Shown here: in pieces, positions 26,441 through 35,406 of the stretch | Position numbering within the stretch: the stretch's first letter is position 1 | Layout: every line of letters starts with the position of its first letter | Assembly (NCBI RefSeq): GCF_040546765.1 | Contig: NZ_JBEPOK010000001.1 | Location: forward strand, 3,100,001-3,164,000 | Length of the DNA stretch: 64,000 nt | Origin: Arthrobacter sp. OAP107 | GTDB taxonomy: Bacteria; Actinomycetota; Actinomycetes; Actinomycetales; Micrococcaceae | Reading direction: 5' to 3' | Notes under the pieces: model-generated | Seen by the model: only the letters and a program-made list of their open reading frames with translations | The model's database searches: none | What the model was told of the DNA's origin: nothing | Position numbers and translations under genes: made by a program

Positions 26441-28204
26441 ATGGACCTGATGCTGCGCGGTTTCAGCCAGGCTGACATTGTCGGCCGCACCGGCGTGGAT
26501 GTTGGCTACCACGGATCTTCCTTGCGAGCTTCATCAAAAGGGGTCGATCGATTCGAGTACAAAGTGGAGCACGTTCGCGTCCGGTTGGATCAAGCTGCGG
26601 TCTTGGTGGCTTTGGTCGCGCACGCAGAAGGGGCATCAAAGATCGCGACTTTGCAACTGCTCGGACTTTCCGGCTATAACAACGTGACCTTGCGGCGGCT
26701 CTTCGCGGCCCTGGGCCTGGCAGAGGAGTTCGCGACGGCCGATAAGGCATTCCGTCGCGGCAACATGATTGCGGGTATGGTGGCCAGTCACGGCGTGGCC
26801 AACCCCTTTGAGTTGGCTGAGTTCCAGAAAGCCGGTTAGCGGGCGCGCCTGGAACGTTATGGCGGTAAATACACCTTCTCGCAAGGTTCTTCGCTGGCCG
26901 AATCAGCACGGGCCAGTTTTGCCCGGCATATGTCGGACAAGGCTTTCGCTGAGGATCTTCGCAGAAGAAAAACCGCCGCGACCCGTGCCCGTTACGGCGT
27001 GGCATATCCGAGCCAGAGCCCCGTTGTGCAGGCCAGAATGCGCGCCACGTCCAGACTGCGGTACGGCGTGGATCACCCCTCACAGCGCCGTGAGGCCCGT
27101 GCCCGGCAACCCGCGATTGCTCGGTTGGACGGTGCGAGACGGGCTGCAATCGCCCGGCAGACTAATCTGGCACGCTACGGTGTGCAGTACGTTTCGAAGT
27201 TGCCTGCGAACCGGGCGCGTCAGTCGGAGCTGATGATCCGGACCCACGTGGAGCGCGGTACGAAAGCGCGGGCCACGACATTAAGAAAGTACGGCGTCCT
27301 CTATGCGTCTCTGAGACAGGAAAGACGCGAGGCGCATGCGGCATTCATGAGGACCAACGGAGTTGAGTTCGCGGCACGCTCGCGGGTGACGAGCCTGGCG
27401 CGTTACAGAGTTGTCAGTCACGCTCAAACTGAACAGCGGCGTATGAGCCAATCACTAAAGATGCTCGATCCGGAGCACCAGAAGCGCATCACCGCAGCCA
27501 AACGGGCCAACAACTCTTTCGGCACTTCAGCAGCGGAGGAAGCGCTTTATGTCGCACTGATCAGGCACTTCGGAAAACGTGACGTACTGCGCCAGCACGT
27601 CGATCCGCGGTATCCCTACCGCTGCGACTTCTTCATTCCCTCACGCGATCTTTTTATAGAGCTCAATGGCATGTGGACTCACGGCGGCCACTGGTTCGAC
27701 CACACGGATCTCCACGACCTCCAGGTGGTTAGAAACTGGCGGGCCAAGACCGCTGCGTTCTACAAGATCGCTGTCCGCGAGTGGTGCCAGCGGGACACGG
27801 CCAAGCGCAACGCTGCCGGGGCCGCAGGGCTGAAATATGTGACGCTTTGGGACGGTCAGCGCCTCGACGACGCTCAGCTTTGGCTGGCCATGGGGGCACC
27901 TGACGGTTATGACTGGAAGTATGAATACAGTTGGCTGCCTGTCCGAAAAATGATCCCTGCTGGGGATCCCACGGAGTTGGACCTGCACTCTCCGACGGCG
28001 GTGCTGGCAGCCGCAGCGCCCAACCGGCCTGATCTTTACCGGCGTGAGCTGGAGATCTGGCAAGACAACCGCCACACCAGATGGGGCACGGTACAAGCAG
28101 TTCTGTATTCGGAGCGCTACCGTGTTCTAGGCAAGTTGCCACAGGGGCTCAGTGACCTCGAGATCCTGCAGGGCCTATCGGGAAGCCCACTGTTACGTGA
28201 ATAG
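26441..28204 (+). pseudogene. PD-(D/E)XK protein (DUF7487-like) split by an amber codon
   Basis: One frame runs from ATG 26441 (GGAAGG 7 bp upstream) to 28204, interrupted only by TAG at 26837-26839. Before it: FSQADIVGRTGVDVGYHG and VRLDQAAVLVALVAHAEG. Directly after it, in frame: LERYGGKYTFSQ, then repeats of the form RYGVxxPSQ (ARYGVAYPSQ, RYGVDHPSQ, RYGVQYVSK, KYGVLYASL). Residues about 365-410 hold a nuclease-like core RCDFFIPSRDLFIELNGMW. Total about 587 codons. The amber falls between segments that read as one protein, so it is a nonsense mutation or a readthrough site. The downstream part alone (from 26930) would keep the nuclease core. Confidence 0.7.
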
Positions 28205-28225
28205 TAAACGGCACATGCACGCGGG

Positions 28226-28481
28226 CTCAAGTACGTATGCAAGGGCCCGGTCGTAAAGAAGCGCGGCGGCCGGCTCGTCTACCCCAAGTCTGCGCTGGAC
28301 GCCTTCCTTCGCGAGAACGGCACTGACCCTGAGGCATGGATGGCACGTATGTGGCGGGACGTGGCAGGACAGTTGCGCGGAATCGCCGCGGCCACCGGCG
28401 ACACGGGTTTTCGGCGGGATGATCGAGGCGCTGGAATAGCACCACCCGCCGGATGACTGGGACCCGGACGCGGCGAAGTAG
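28226..28481 (+). pseudogene. excisionase-like HTH remnant
   Basis: KYVCKGPVVKKRGGRLVYPK resembles the end of the HTH remnant at 24369 and continues SALDAFLRENGTDPEAWM and RDVAGQLRGIAAATGD. Near 28409, in a T-run, sense shifts to GGMIEALE, meets TAG at 28437, then reads HHPPDDWDPDAAK to a stop at 28481. No start codon in frame. Broken by at least one shift and one amber codon. Confidence 0.5.
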
Positions 28482-28483
28482 CG

Positions 28484-28627
28484 GTGCCGAAAAGGGTCCT
28501 AAACCTGAAGGGGTTCGTCGCAGGCTTCGCAGGCTTTCCGCCCGACGCTGATCTCCTCGACGACCAGCAGCCTCTGGAGTTCTCGCCCCAGACGTTGCCC
28601 AAAGAGTTGCACGAGGCCGGATGGTAG
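28484..28627 (+). CDS. 47-residue hypothetical, possibly truncated by amber
   Basis: GTG 28484 opens MPKRVLNLKGFVAGFAGFPP and DDQQPLEFSPQTLPKELHEA, ending at TAG 28625. The frame continues beyond the TAG with TFPELTTYTWPQSILGDP, which also looks like protein. Function unknown. Confidence 0.4.
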   Translation: MPKRVLNLKGFVAGFAGFPPDADLLDDQQPLEFSPQTLPKELHEAGW

Positions 28628-28813
28628 ACCTTTCCCGAGCTGACCACGTACACCTGGCCGCAATCGATCTTGGGCGACCCGTCGCTGCGGCGGGATGCTG
28701 GTCCGACGGGGTGCTGCTCCCCCAGTTCCTTGGATTCCTGCTTGGCTTTCGCTGCCTCCGCAGACGGGCAACACGGATCGCGATATATTCAGACGGGACC
28801 GCAAGGAGCACCT

Positions 28814-29260
28814 ATGGGCTACACGCACTACTTCCCCGGCCTGATCGCCTCACCGGAAGTTCTTGCCGACGCCAGGAAGATCATCGATGCCTCCTCCGTG
28901 ACGATCTGTGGACCGAAGGGCCAAGGCCTTCCGATCCTCAACGATGCGGAGGGCATCCGTCTGAATGGCTTCGAAGCCGCTGGCGAAGCCCACGAGACGT
29001 TTCGCCTTCAGGGCACCATTGAGCCGTCATACCCGGACATTTGGTCGTTCTGCACAACTGCCAAAAAACCTTACGACGCCGTCGTGACGGCCATCCTGAT
29101 CGCCGCCGCAGTCCGATCCGAGGGACCCTTGAGGAGCGACGGGCGCTGGGACGCCTGGGTCGCCGGCGTTGCCTTGTTCGAAAAGGCGGTGCGCCCGCAG
29201 ACCGAGGACGAGAAGATCGCATTGGAGCTGGACGTCGAAGCCATCCGGCCGGAGCACTAG
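28814..29260 (+). CDS. conserved hypothetical protein
   Basis: 148 residues starting MGYTHYFPGLIASPEVLADA, an opening shared by a family of bacterial and phage hypotheticals. Further segments: RLNGFEAAGEAHETFRL and KKPYDAVVTAILIAAAVRSE. RBS AAGGAG at 28803-28808 fixes the start. Single gene; function unknown. Confidence 0.75.
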   Translation: MGYTHYFPGLIASPEVLADARKIIDASSVTICGPKGQGLPILNDAEGIRLNGFEAAGEAHETFRLQGTIEPSYPDIWSFCTTAKKPYDAVVTAILIAAAVRSEGPLRSDGRWDAWVAGVALFEKAVRPQTEDEKIALELDVEAIRPEH

Positions 29261-29406
29261 CGGCACCCGAGGTCAATCCTCCGGACTAACCGTTACCGGC
29301 GCACCACCAGGTAGAGGCCAGTTCCCCCGTGGCGTCTTGGACCCACCCGCCGGCACCGGGAACAGCTGACAACTCTTCCCGTTTTTGGTCCTTTAGGCTT
29401 GGGACC

Positions 29407-29592
29407 ATGAATAACACCAGAAGAGCAACGCTCATTTGGTCGCTGGGGGCAGTTATTTTCTCTCTCATCGGCATCTACATCGCAACGAGCTCCAACGGAG
29501 TCTGGTACTCCATCGTCTCGGCCGTCATTCTTTTTCTCGCTGGCGCCGCGTTCGCTGCCCGGGCTGTCCTGACCCTGCGTTCCAGCTCATGA
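29407..29592 (+). CDS. small two-helix membrane protein
   Basis: 61 residues: MNNTRRATLIWSLGAVIFSL begins helix one, IVSAVILFLAGAAFAARAVL is helix two. Its stop overlaps the next start (ATGA). Unknown function. Confidence 0.65.
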   Translation: MNNTRRATLIWSLGAVIFSLIGIYIATSSNGVWYSIVSAVILFLAGAAFAARAVLTLRSSS

Positions 29593-29759
29593 GCGCGCGG
29601 CAGAAGAAACTGACCCCTGACGTCATGCAGGCACTGCGCAGCAAGCCCGGTTTCATGCCGCTGAAGATCGCGGACGTCCTCTGGCCGGAAGTGGTCATGC
29701 GTGCCCAGGACACCTGGACGACGCTGAAGGTCCGCTTCTTCCAGACGTTCTCGCGGTAG
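29589..29759 (+). CDS. 56-residue soluble protein
   Basis: MSARQKKLTPDVMQALRSKP and ADVLWPEVVMRAQDTWTTL. ATGA overlap with the membrane protein upstream and 10 bp from the next gene, so it is the middle gene of a three-gene unit. Basic and helical. Unknown. Confidence 0.6.
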   Translation: MSARQKKLTPDVMQALRSKPGFMPLKIADVLWPEVVMRAQDTWTTLKVRFFQTFSR

Positions 29760-29769
29760 GCCAGGATCA

Positions 29770-30168
29770 ATGGGTAAGCGAAGCGAAGGCGTTCCCCAGG
29801 ACCCGGGCTACGTGCCGCCCCGGCCGGAGGATCAGTTGATTTACCGCCGCGCGGAAAACGGCGAGATGGTGGGTTACACCGCTGCCGAATACGGTGTGCG
29901 CAAAGACGACGGCGGAGGCTTGGTCAAGCCGTACAACAGCTCAGCTGGGCTGCTGTTCCTGTCAGTCCTCATGACGATCTGCTTTGGCGGAATGATCTAC
30001 GGCCTGATCCAGATTGCCATAACGGGTCAATGGCACATCCTGGGCGAGATCTGGTGGATGTACCTGCTGGTCCTCTATCCCTTGCTTGCCGGCTGGGCCG
30101 GATACTTCACAGAACGCAGCGCCGAGAAGCTCCGCAAAGCCCGGAACCTGTCGCGGCCGGTCGAATAG
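29770..30168 (+). CDS. two-helix membrane protein
   Basis: 132 residues. The first 60 are soluble and tyrosine rich (DQLIYRRAENGEMVGYTAAE). Two spans follow (LLFLSVLMTICFGGMIYGLI and MYLLVLYPLLAGWAGYF), then a basic tail. RBS AGGATCA upstream is weak. Last gene of the unit; converges with umuC. Confidence 0.65.
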   Translation: MGKRSEGVPQDPGYVPPRPEDQLIYRRAENGEMVGYTAAEYGVRKDDGGGLVKPYNSSAGLLFLSVLMTICFGGMIYGLIQIAITGQWHILGEIWWMYLLVLYPLLAGWAGYFTERSAEKLRKARNLSRPVE

Positions 30169-30204
30169 CGTCCAACAGGATGTTGGACTTTTCATTGATA
30201 ATTT

Positions 30205-31503
30205 TCAGGCTGCCTTCACAACCAGCAGCTCATCCCACTCCGTCGTATACCGCGGAGAAAGTGCCAGCCGTTTCATACCCCAATCGGGCGCCTCGACCAT
30301 CCCGGCGCGGCCCAGACCAATGGAGCCTGTCCCGAACCGGTCCATGATGTCCCCGAGCAGGGCTCCGATGTGTTTTTCCTCGTGTGCTGTGGCAAACGCG
30401 GGCAGCTGCGGTGCGGCGCCGGCAGGTGACAGATCCATGAGCATGACTCCAGCCCTGGCGTAGGGCACCCCGTCGACGATCCGGTCCTCCAGGGCGGCCA
30501 CAGCGGCCTTGGTCAGGATCACCGGATCCGCGGTCGGAGCAGCCAGCTTCACGGTCGCGGAGGGGAACGAGGAAACCCGGTCGTTGAAGTGGGACGTGCC
30601 CGCGAAACACGACATCAGCTTGGCCTGCTGATGATCCTTGGCGAGCCGGATTGCTGCCTGCTGGGCGTAGATCGCCATCACCTCGTTCATCCTCGCAGCG
30701 CTAGTCACCGGCTTGGAGAACGACCTCGAAAAGATCAGCTGCTTCTTACTGGCGATCGCTGTCTCTAAGGAAATGCACGGGATCTCGTTCAGCTCCATGA
30801 TGGTGCGCTGCATCAGCACCGAGAACTTCTTCCGCATCACCACGGGATCAGATGCTTTCAGGTCGGCAATCGTGAAGATACCCAGGGCGTTGAGCCGCTT
30901 GCCCAGCCGCCCGGCAATTCCCCAGATGCCGGTCACCGGGACCCGGGACATGATGTGGTCGCGATGAGTCACAGGAAGCGTGTCGTAGCTGCATACCCCT
31001 CCCAGAGCAGGGTTCTGCTTGGCAATCCTGTTGACGAACTTTGCCAAGGTCTTGGTCGGGGCAATACCGACACAAACAGGCAGGCCGACGTGCCTGGCCA
31101 CAGCAGCTTTGATTTCCCGCCCCACGCGCTCCAGGTCATGCGGTTCTCCGCGCAGCATGGCAAATGCTTCGTCGATCGAGTACACCTCGACGAGGTAGCT
31201 GTAGCGGCCAATCAGCTCCATGACGCGCGAACTCAAATCTCCGTAAAGCTCATAATTGGAGCTGCGATGAATGAGTCCCGTACGCGGGGCATCAGCTACG
31301 AGCTTGAACCAGGGATCCCCGTTCTCGATGCCCAAGGCCTTGGCTTCATTGGACCGGGCAACAACGCAGCCGTCGTTGTTGGAGAGAACCACCACGGGCC
31401 TTCCCTCCAACTTTGGGTCAAAGGCGCGCTCACACGAAACGTAGAACGAGTTGACGTCGATGAGTGCTGTCCGCTCCACCCGGCCGTCCGGCAGGTCACG
31501 CAT
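30205..31503 (-). CDS. umuC: Y-family DNA polymerase V subunit UmuC
   Basis: 432 residues, full length for UmuC. Catalytic carboxylates are in ALIDVNSFYVSCE (Asp) and VYSIDEAF (Asp-Glu). The finger/palm run AKALGIENGDPWF, the helix-hairpin-helix region WGIAGRLGKRLNALGI, and the C-terminal DUF4113-like MKRLALSPRYTTEWDELLVV are present. It performs translesion synthesis with processed UmuD. It starts 9 bp after the umuD stop, and the pair is preceded by a LexA box. Plasmid- and phage-borne umuDC copies are common. Confidence 0.95.
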   Translation of the reverse strand: MRDLPDGRVERTALIDVNSFYVSCERAFDPKLEGRPVVVLSNNDGCVVARSNEAKALGIENGDPWFKLVADAPRTGLIHRSSNYELYGDLSSRVMELIGRYSYLVEVYSIDEAFAMLRGEPHDLERVGREIKAAVARHVGLPVCVGIAPTKTLAKFVNRIAKQNPALGGVCSYDTLPVTHRDHIMSRVPVTGIWGIAGRLGKRLNALGIFTIADLKASDPVVMRKKFSVLMQRTIMELNEIPCISLETAIASKKQLIFSRSFSKPVTSAARMNEVMAIYAQQAAIRLAKDHQQAKLMSCFAGTSHFNDRVSSFPSATVKLAAPTADPVILTKAAVAALEDRIVDGVPYARAGVMLMDLSPAGAAPQLPAFATAHEEKHIGALLGDIMDRFGTGSIGLGRAGMVEAPDWGMKRLALSPRYTTEWDELLVVKAA

Positions 31504-31512
31504 GATGGCCCG

Positions 31513-31944
31513 CTAGAGGCGATGAAGACAACGGGTGACCACGCCCCAAATGCTGAGCTCTGCAAGCTCCGGGACCACCACGTCCGGATAGTCCGGGTTC
31601 TCAGCCGCCAGTCTCACGCGGCCGCGTTCAAGCCGAAGCCTCTTGATGGTCAGTTCTCCGTCGACGATGGCGACCACGACATTGCCGTCGAGGGGCGTGA
31701 GAGACCTGTCGACAACGAGCTCGTCGCCGTCGGCGATGCCGGCGCCGGCCATCGAATCACCAGCCACCCTCACCAGGAACGTGCTCGTGATGTCTTTGAT
31801 GAGGTGCTTGTTCAGATCAATGCGTCCCGTGAAGTAGTCCTGGGCGGGTGACGGGAAGCCGGCCGGAACCGCGACTGGGCAGTACAGAGGTCCTGTCAGA
31901 TCCGAGATCAGCACGTCAAGGGCGGCAACAACGATGGCACTCAT
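31513..31944 (-). CDS. umuD: UmuD-type S24 autoprotease
   Basis: 143 residues. Catalytic Ser64 in VAGDSMAGAGI and Lys101 in DGELTIKRL form the LexA/UmuD dyad. A candidate self-cleavage Ala-Gly is at 28-29 (VPAGFP). RecA filaments trigger cleavage of known UmuD to activate polymerase V. AGGAGG at 31953-31959 fixes the start. Operon with umuC. LexA itself is excluded by the lack of an HTH domain. Confidence 0.95.
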   Translation of the reverse strand: MSAIVVAALDVLISDLTGPLYCPVAVPAGFPSPAQDYFTGRIDLNKHLIKDITSTFLVRVAGDSMAGAGIADGDELVVDRSLTPLDGNVVVAIVDGELTIKRLRLERGRVRLAAENPDYPDVVVPELAELSIWGVVTRCLHRL

Positions 31945-31968
31945 CGACCACTACCTCCTGGGGATCAT

Positions 31969-31982
31969 CGAAACTATGTTCT
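31969..31982 (-). promoter_or_regulatory. LexA (SOS) box of umuDC
   Basis: CGAAACTATGTTCT against the actinobacterial consensus CGAAC-N4-GTTCG: eight of ten fixed positions agree. It lies 25 bp upstream of umuD, where it would cover the promoter. Confidence 0.65.
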
Positions 31983-32119
31983 CCGCAGGTTTATGCACAT
32001 GTGAATATGTCTTCGATTAATCATACTCCGGCCCCCCAATCTGGCGCCTGCCACCGGACGTTCCGGGGGCAGCCCGCAGGACGTGGCATACTCCTTGATG
32101 ACCGGAACCTGGGGGAGCC

Positions 32120-32551
32120 ATGAGAGTCACTTTTTACGTTGTCTGGGCGCTGTTCGTTGCGGGCGCGATTTTCTCGTTGGTCCGTGCGGGGCGCAGAACC
32201 AGGCGCCAGTCACAGCTGATGGTGGAATGGCCCAAGGCGTCGGCCACCGTGACCGGCAGCACCACGGGCTGGACCAGCGGCGTGGGCAGCTCCAGTCGAA
32301 ACCTCCGCCACTACCCCACCTACCAGTTCACCGATCCGCAGGGCACCCTCTTCAGGGGCAAGTCCGAAATCTCCCTCGTCGAGCAGCCCTTACCTGGATC
32401 CGTGATCGAGGTGGCCTACAACCCCGCCAATCCACAGGAATCCCTTCAGGTGTCCTCAGAGCCGCGTACCGCCATGGGATGCCTAATTGCGTTCTTCGGC
32501 GTCTTCGCCGTCGCCTCATTCTGGTTCATCGGCATTTTCCCGCTCGGCTAG
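32120..32551 (+). CDS. DUF3592 membrane protein
   Basis: 143 residues with an N-terminal and a C-terminal membrane helix (VVWALFVAGAIFSLV; CLIAFFGVFAVASFWFIGI) around an extracytoplasmic beta domain: KASATVTGS, YPTYQFTDPQG, VIEVAYNPANPQESL. This is the DUF3592 layout. Function unknown. Confidence 0.85.
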   Translation: MRVTFYVVWALFVAGAIFSLVRAGRRTRRQSQLMVEWPKASATVTGSTTGWTSGVGSSSRNLRHYPTYQFTDPQGTLFRGKSEISLVEQPLPGSVIEVAYNPANPQESLQVSSEPRTAMGCLIAFFGVFAVASFWFIGIFPLG

Positions 32552-32679
32552 TCTGCATTGGCCCTGCCAACGCGCATCGGCTGCCGTGGAACGCCATGGA
32601 TGTCCTCAGAGCCATCTCTGGTCATCCCGGGCAGATGGTTTACTGACTTGACCGTTACACACTCATTTGGGGGATAAGA

Positions 32680-33285
32680 ATGAAGGGCTTTGCCGCGTCG
32701 TTACTGCTCATTCCGCTGCTGCTCACCGGCTGCGTCGTTGCCTACGGAGGGGCTGACGCTACCACTACAGCCACGGCGGCCGCCGACGGCTACGCCCGCC
32801 TGGATAAAGCCGGCATCGCACAAATCAAGGCGTCCAAATCCGCCCGGCTGAATATGACCTCGGGACGGCTCACGAAGGAGAGCGTCGGCCTGGAGAACGA
32901 TACAAGCCAGGCGCCGGACGTCCTGATGCGTGATGGCGTCATGGAGCTGAATATCGAAGGGCCCCGTGGGAGCATCAGCGCCACCACCGACCGGCTGCGG
33001 CTCAACGGCATGAACAACAGATCCGAGTTCAGTGAGGTCACGTACTTCCTCACGGCAAAGTCGTTGGAGGACTTCACCGCGCTGATTCGTGACGGCGTGG
33101 ACCGCTACGGCATCTCCAGTGAATCAGCAGAGCGCTGGATCGAGTCCATGTCCAGCCGACCAGAGGACAAGGGCGACTTCGCCCTCGGACCTGGCACATC
33201 GACGGGGCTCGACATCACCTACGACCTTCGCTACGACGGCGCCAAGGACGTCCAGGTCATCATTGTGCATGTCAGCCCCGCCTGA
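32680..33285 (+). CDS. lipoprotein of unknown function
   Basis: 201 residues. Signal FAASLLLIPLLLTGC with lipobox LTGC (Cys 18), then a domain with beta segments (DGVMELNIEGPRGSISATTD) and FSEVTYFLTAKSLEDFTALI, finishing DVQVIIVHVSPA. Attached to the outer face of the cytoplasmic membrane. RBS GGGGG before ATG. No family recognised. Confidence 0.75.
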   Translation: MKGFAASLLLIPLLLTGCVVAYGGADATTTATAAADGYARLDKAGIAQIKASKSARLNMTSGRLTKESVGLENDTSQAPDVLMRDGVMELNIEGPRGSISATTDRLRLNGMNNRSEFSEVTYFLTAKSLEDFTALIRDGVDRYGISSESAERWIESMSSRPEDKGDFALGPGTSTGLDITYDLRYDGAKDVQVIIVHVSPA

Positions 33286-33449
33286 CCGGGAGTGACCCGA
33301 AGCATCACCTGAACAACGTGCTTCACCAAAAGGGCGGCCGCACGATACTCGGCCACACTGTCCTGCGATTCCCGCTGCTGGGTGACGGCAGCCTGACAGG
33401 TTTGCCGCCAGCACGAGGCGCAAGTAATTCAAACCAGAGAGGATACGGA

Positions 33450-34040
33450 ATGGACCCGTACCAACAGCACCAGCCACCTTACCCACCTCAACCGCCCCAC
33501 ACTCGCCAGGGTCAGTATCCGCAACAGCCCTACCACGGACCACCACAGCCAGGGTGGCAGGGGCCTCCGCCGCAGAAGAAGAGCAAGCTTGGCTGGATAC
33601 TCGGTGGAATCGCACTGGCGGTGACCCTGCTCTGCATTCTTGGATTCGTGGGATGCTCCGCCCTCGCCCAGGAGATCAATGGCGGCGGAGGCACCCAGGC
33701 GGAGAAGGCCAGCGAAATGATCGCCCGGGCTGACAACCTACCGGAGGATGACTGGGTCGAGGTATTCCGCCACGACCCCAAGGTCGATCCAGGATGTCTC
33801 TCCATCGACACATCATGCCTGCGTTTGTCCGCCCGGTGGTCCGTGGATCACAAGGTCAGCCTGGAAGAGGCAGCAGACCGATTCGGCATGAAGTCCAATT
33901 CGGACGGCCCGGCACTGGGACGGTATATGGGCTGCATCAGTACCGAGTCTGACGGAGCAAGCAGAGAGTCACTCTGCATCGAAGAGTCCGCAGAGGGATC
34001 AGACTCCTACGAGATCACCATTCAGATGCAGCGTGACTAG
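33450..34040 (+). CDS. Pro-rich single-pass membrane protein
   Basis: 196 residues from ATG 33450 (AGAGAGGA upstream). A Pro/Gln/Tyr-rich cytoplasmic segment of about 50 residues precedes a span (LGWILGGIALAVTLLCILGFVG) and an outer domain with several cysteines (DPGCLSIDTSCLRL, GRYMGCISTES, ESLCIEES) likely disulphide bonded. A 20-bp sequence 50 bp upstream recurs before the gene at 54469. Confidence 0.7.
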   Translation: MDPYQQHQPPYPPQPPHTRQGQYPQQPYHGPPQPGWQGPPPQKKSKLGWILGGIALAVTLLCILGFVGCSALAQEINGGGGTQAEKASEMIARADNLPEDDWVEVFRHDPKVDPGCLSIDTSCLRLSARWSVDHKVSLEEAADRFGMKSNSDGPALGRYMGCISTESDGASRESLCIEESAEGSDSYEITIQMQRD

Positions 34041-34048
34041 GGACTGAA

Positions 34049-34132
34049 GTGGACCACGACGACTTTGAGCTTGTCACGTTCTGGGTGCTGTCGAGCGCCC
34101 CAGGCGTTCTCCTGATGACAGTGCTGCGGTAG
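34049..34132 (+). CDS. 27-residue microprotein, copy 1
   Basis: GTG start; DHDDFELVTFWVL then PGVLLMTVLR. Nearly identical in its first 23 residues to the 36-residue microprotein at 54469. One short membrane helix. Truncated relative to the other copy by an early TAG. Eight bases after the preceding stop. Confidence 0.5.
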   Translation: MDHDDFELVTFWVLSSAPGVLLMTVLR

Positions 34133-34358
34133 AAGGACAGACAGCGGCGGGAGGCATGGGACCGACGACGGAGCTGGGCGTCGGCTGGCATGGGGGACAC
34201 CAGCGCGACGGTCCGCCGCCGGCCGGTTCCAATTTTACGTCGCCGGCATAAGGCGAAGTGCGGGTTGGACTTGGAACCGTCACAGCTTCCTGCACTATGA
34301 GAACAGGCCCGGATCGCAGACGGAAACGGCGGCGAGCCTAAAGCGAACAGCCCCGCGG

Positions 34359-35045
34359 TCAGGCTCCTGAACCGGCTCCTGTGGGTGGTTCGTGAGTTGG
34401 CCTTGGTCTTCTGCCGCGCCGTCGGCCGGCCCGCCAGCCGGGGACGGTTCCGTCCAGGGCCTCGGCCTTGTCAGCGGCCAGCTCTCCGCGGCGGGCCTTG
34501 TACCGCTGGGAATGCAGCCAGACGCCCAGGTCGTGCTCTTCGCCAGTGATGATTGCCTTGTGCCGCGGCCAGTCATTGCCGGCGGCCCGGTATGCGGCCA
34601 GATCCGCGAGCCGCTGATGCCACCTCGCTTCGTCAGCCTCCGCACGCGGCGGAGTTTCCCAGCCCGGCAGGACGGCAAGGCCGTCCCGGTACTCGGAGGC
34701 GAGGGTTCCGGCCCGGGCGTCCTCCCGCCTCCGCTGCAGCCACGCCGCAAGTGTTCGTTCATTGTCGCTTGAGGAGTACCGGGATGGATACAAACCTGTT
34801 TCCTGGACCAGGAAAACCAACTGCTGCATGCGCTCCACGCCCTGAGCAGTGATGTGGGCCAGTTTCGTTCCGGTGGCCGCCTCATGCTCGGCCTGCAGCT
34901 TCGGTTCAAGAGCAAGGGCTACCCTCAGGTGGTAATTCACCGTCGACGGTGCGGCCTCGACAAGGCTGGCGATCCGGTCCCGGCTGAGCCCTTTCCGGTA
35001 CATCAGCACCCACTCCTGATTCGGCGCCCTCCCCCGCTTCTTCAT
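34359..35045 (-). CDS. helicase-associated-domain protein with HTH
   Basis: About 228 residues. Residues 1-60 carry an HTH-like start (LSRDRIASLVEAAPSTVNYH). Two helicase-associated (HA) repeats follow: ERTLAAWLQRRREDARAG and a fuller WHQRLADLAAYRAAGNDWPR with DLGVWLHSQRYKARRGEL. The tail is highly basic. HA domains bind DNA and normally follow a helicase; here there is none. The family is widespread in actinobacterial accessory DNA. Confidence 0.8.
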   Translation of the reverse strand: MKKRGRAPNQEWVLMYRKGLSRDRIASLVEAAPSTVNYHLRVALALEPKLQAEHEAATGTKLAHITAQGVERMQQLVFLVQETGLYPSRYSSSDNERTLAAWLQRRREDARAGTLASEYRDGLAVLPGWETPPRAEADEARWHQRLADLAAYRAAGNDWPRHKAIITGEEHDLGVWLHSQRYKARRGELAADKAEALDGTVPGWRAGRRRGRRPRPTHEPPTGAGSGA

Positions 35046-35101
35046 GGTCACGGCAACCATCCTGCCATGCCGATGAACGCGAATGCCGCTAGGCTCCCAT
35101 C

Positions 35102-35287
35102 ATGGGGAAAACAATCAAAAGCAGGACCTTCGCCGTTTTCGCGGGCCTTTCGGTGACGGCAGTTTCGCTGCTTGCATCGTGGGTGAATGGAAACATCCCG
35201 TTGCCAGCTGTTCTAGCTACGTCATTGGTTCTCGGAGTGGCTACCTTCCTGGCCACGAGCAGGCAGGGCGCCAAGAACGCCAGCTAG
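35102..35287 (+). CDS. small two-helix membrane protein
   Basis: 61 residues: basic start (MGKTIKSRT), helices FAVFAGLSVTAVSLLAS and AVLATSLVLGVATFLA, basic end. Divergent from the HA-domain gene with a 56-bp gap. Unknown. Confidence 0.6.
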   Translation: MGKTIKSRTFAVFAGLSVTAVSLLASWVNGNIPLPAVLATSLVLGVATFLATSRQGAKNAS

Positions 35288-35406
35288 GAGACGTCTGGGG
35301 ACTGCGGCCCACTCGGTGTTGCCCGCCAGGCTGTCAAGTGTCCGATGGGACCGTGGTCCCGCGACGGCTCCCACTGTGTGCGCCCGGCCATGAGTCGCGA
35401 AGTCTT

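Noticed and set aside
31513..31944. LexA or phage repressor
   Set aside because: The S24 protease lacks an N-terminal DNA-binding domain and is followed by umuC, so it is UmuD.
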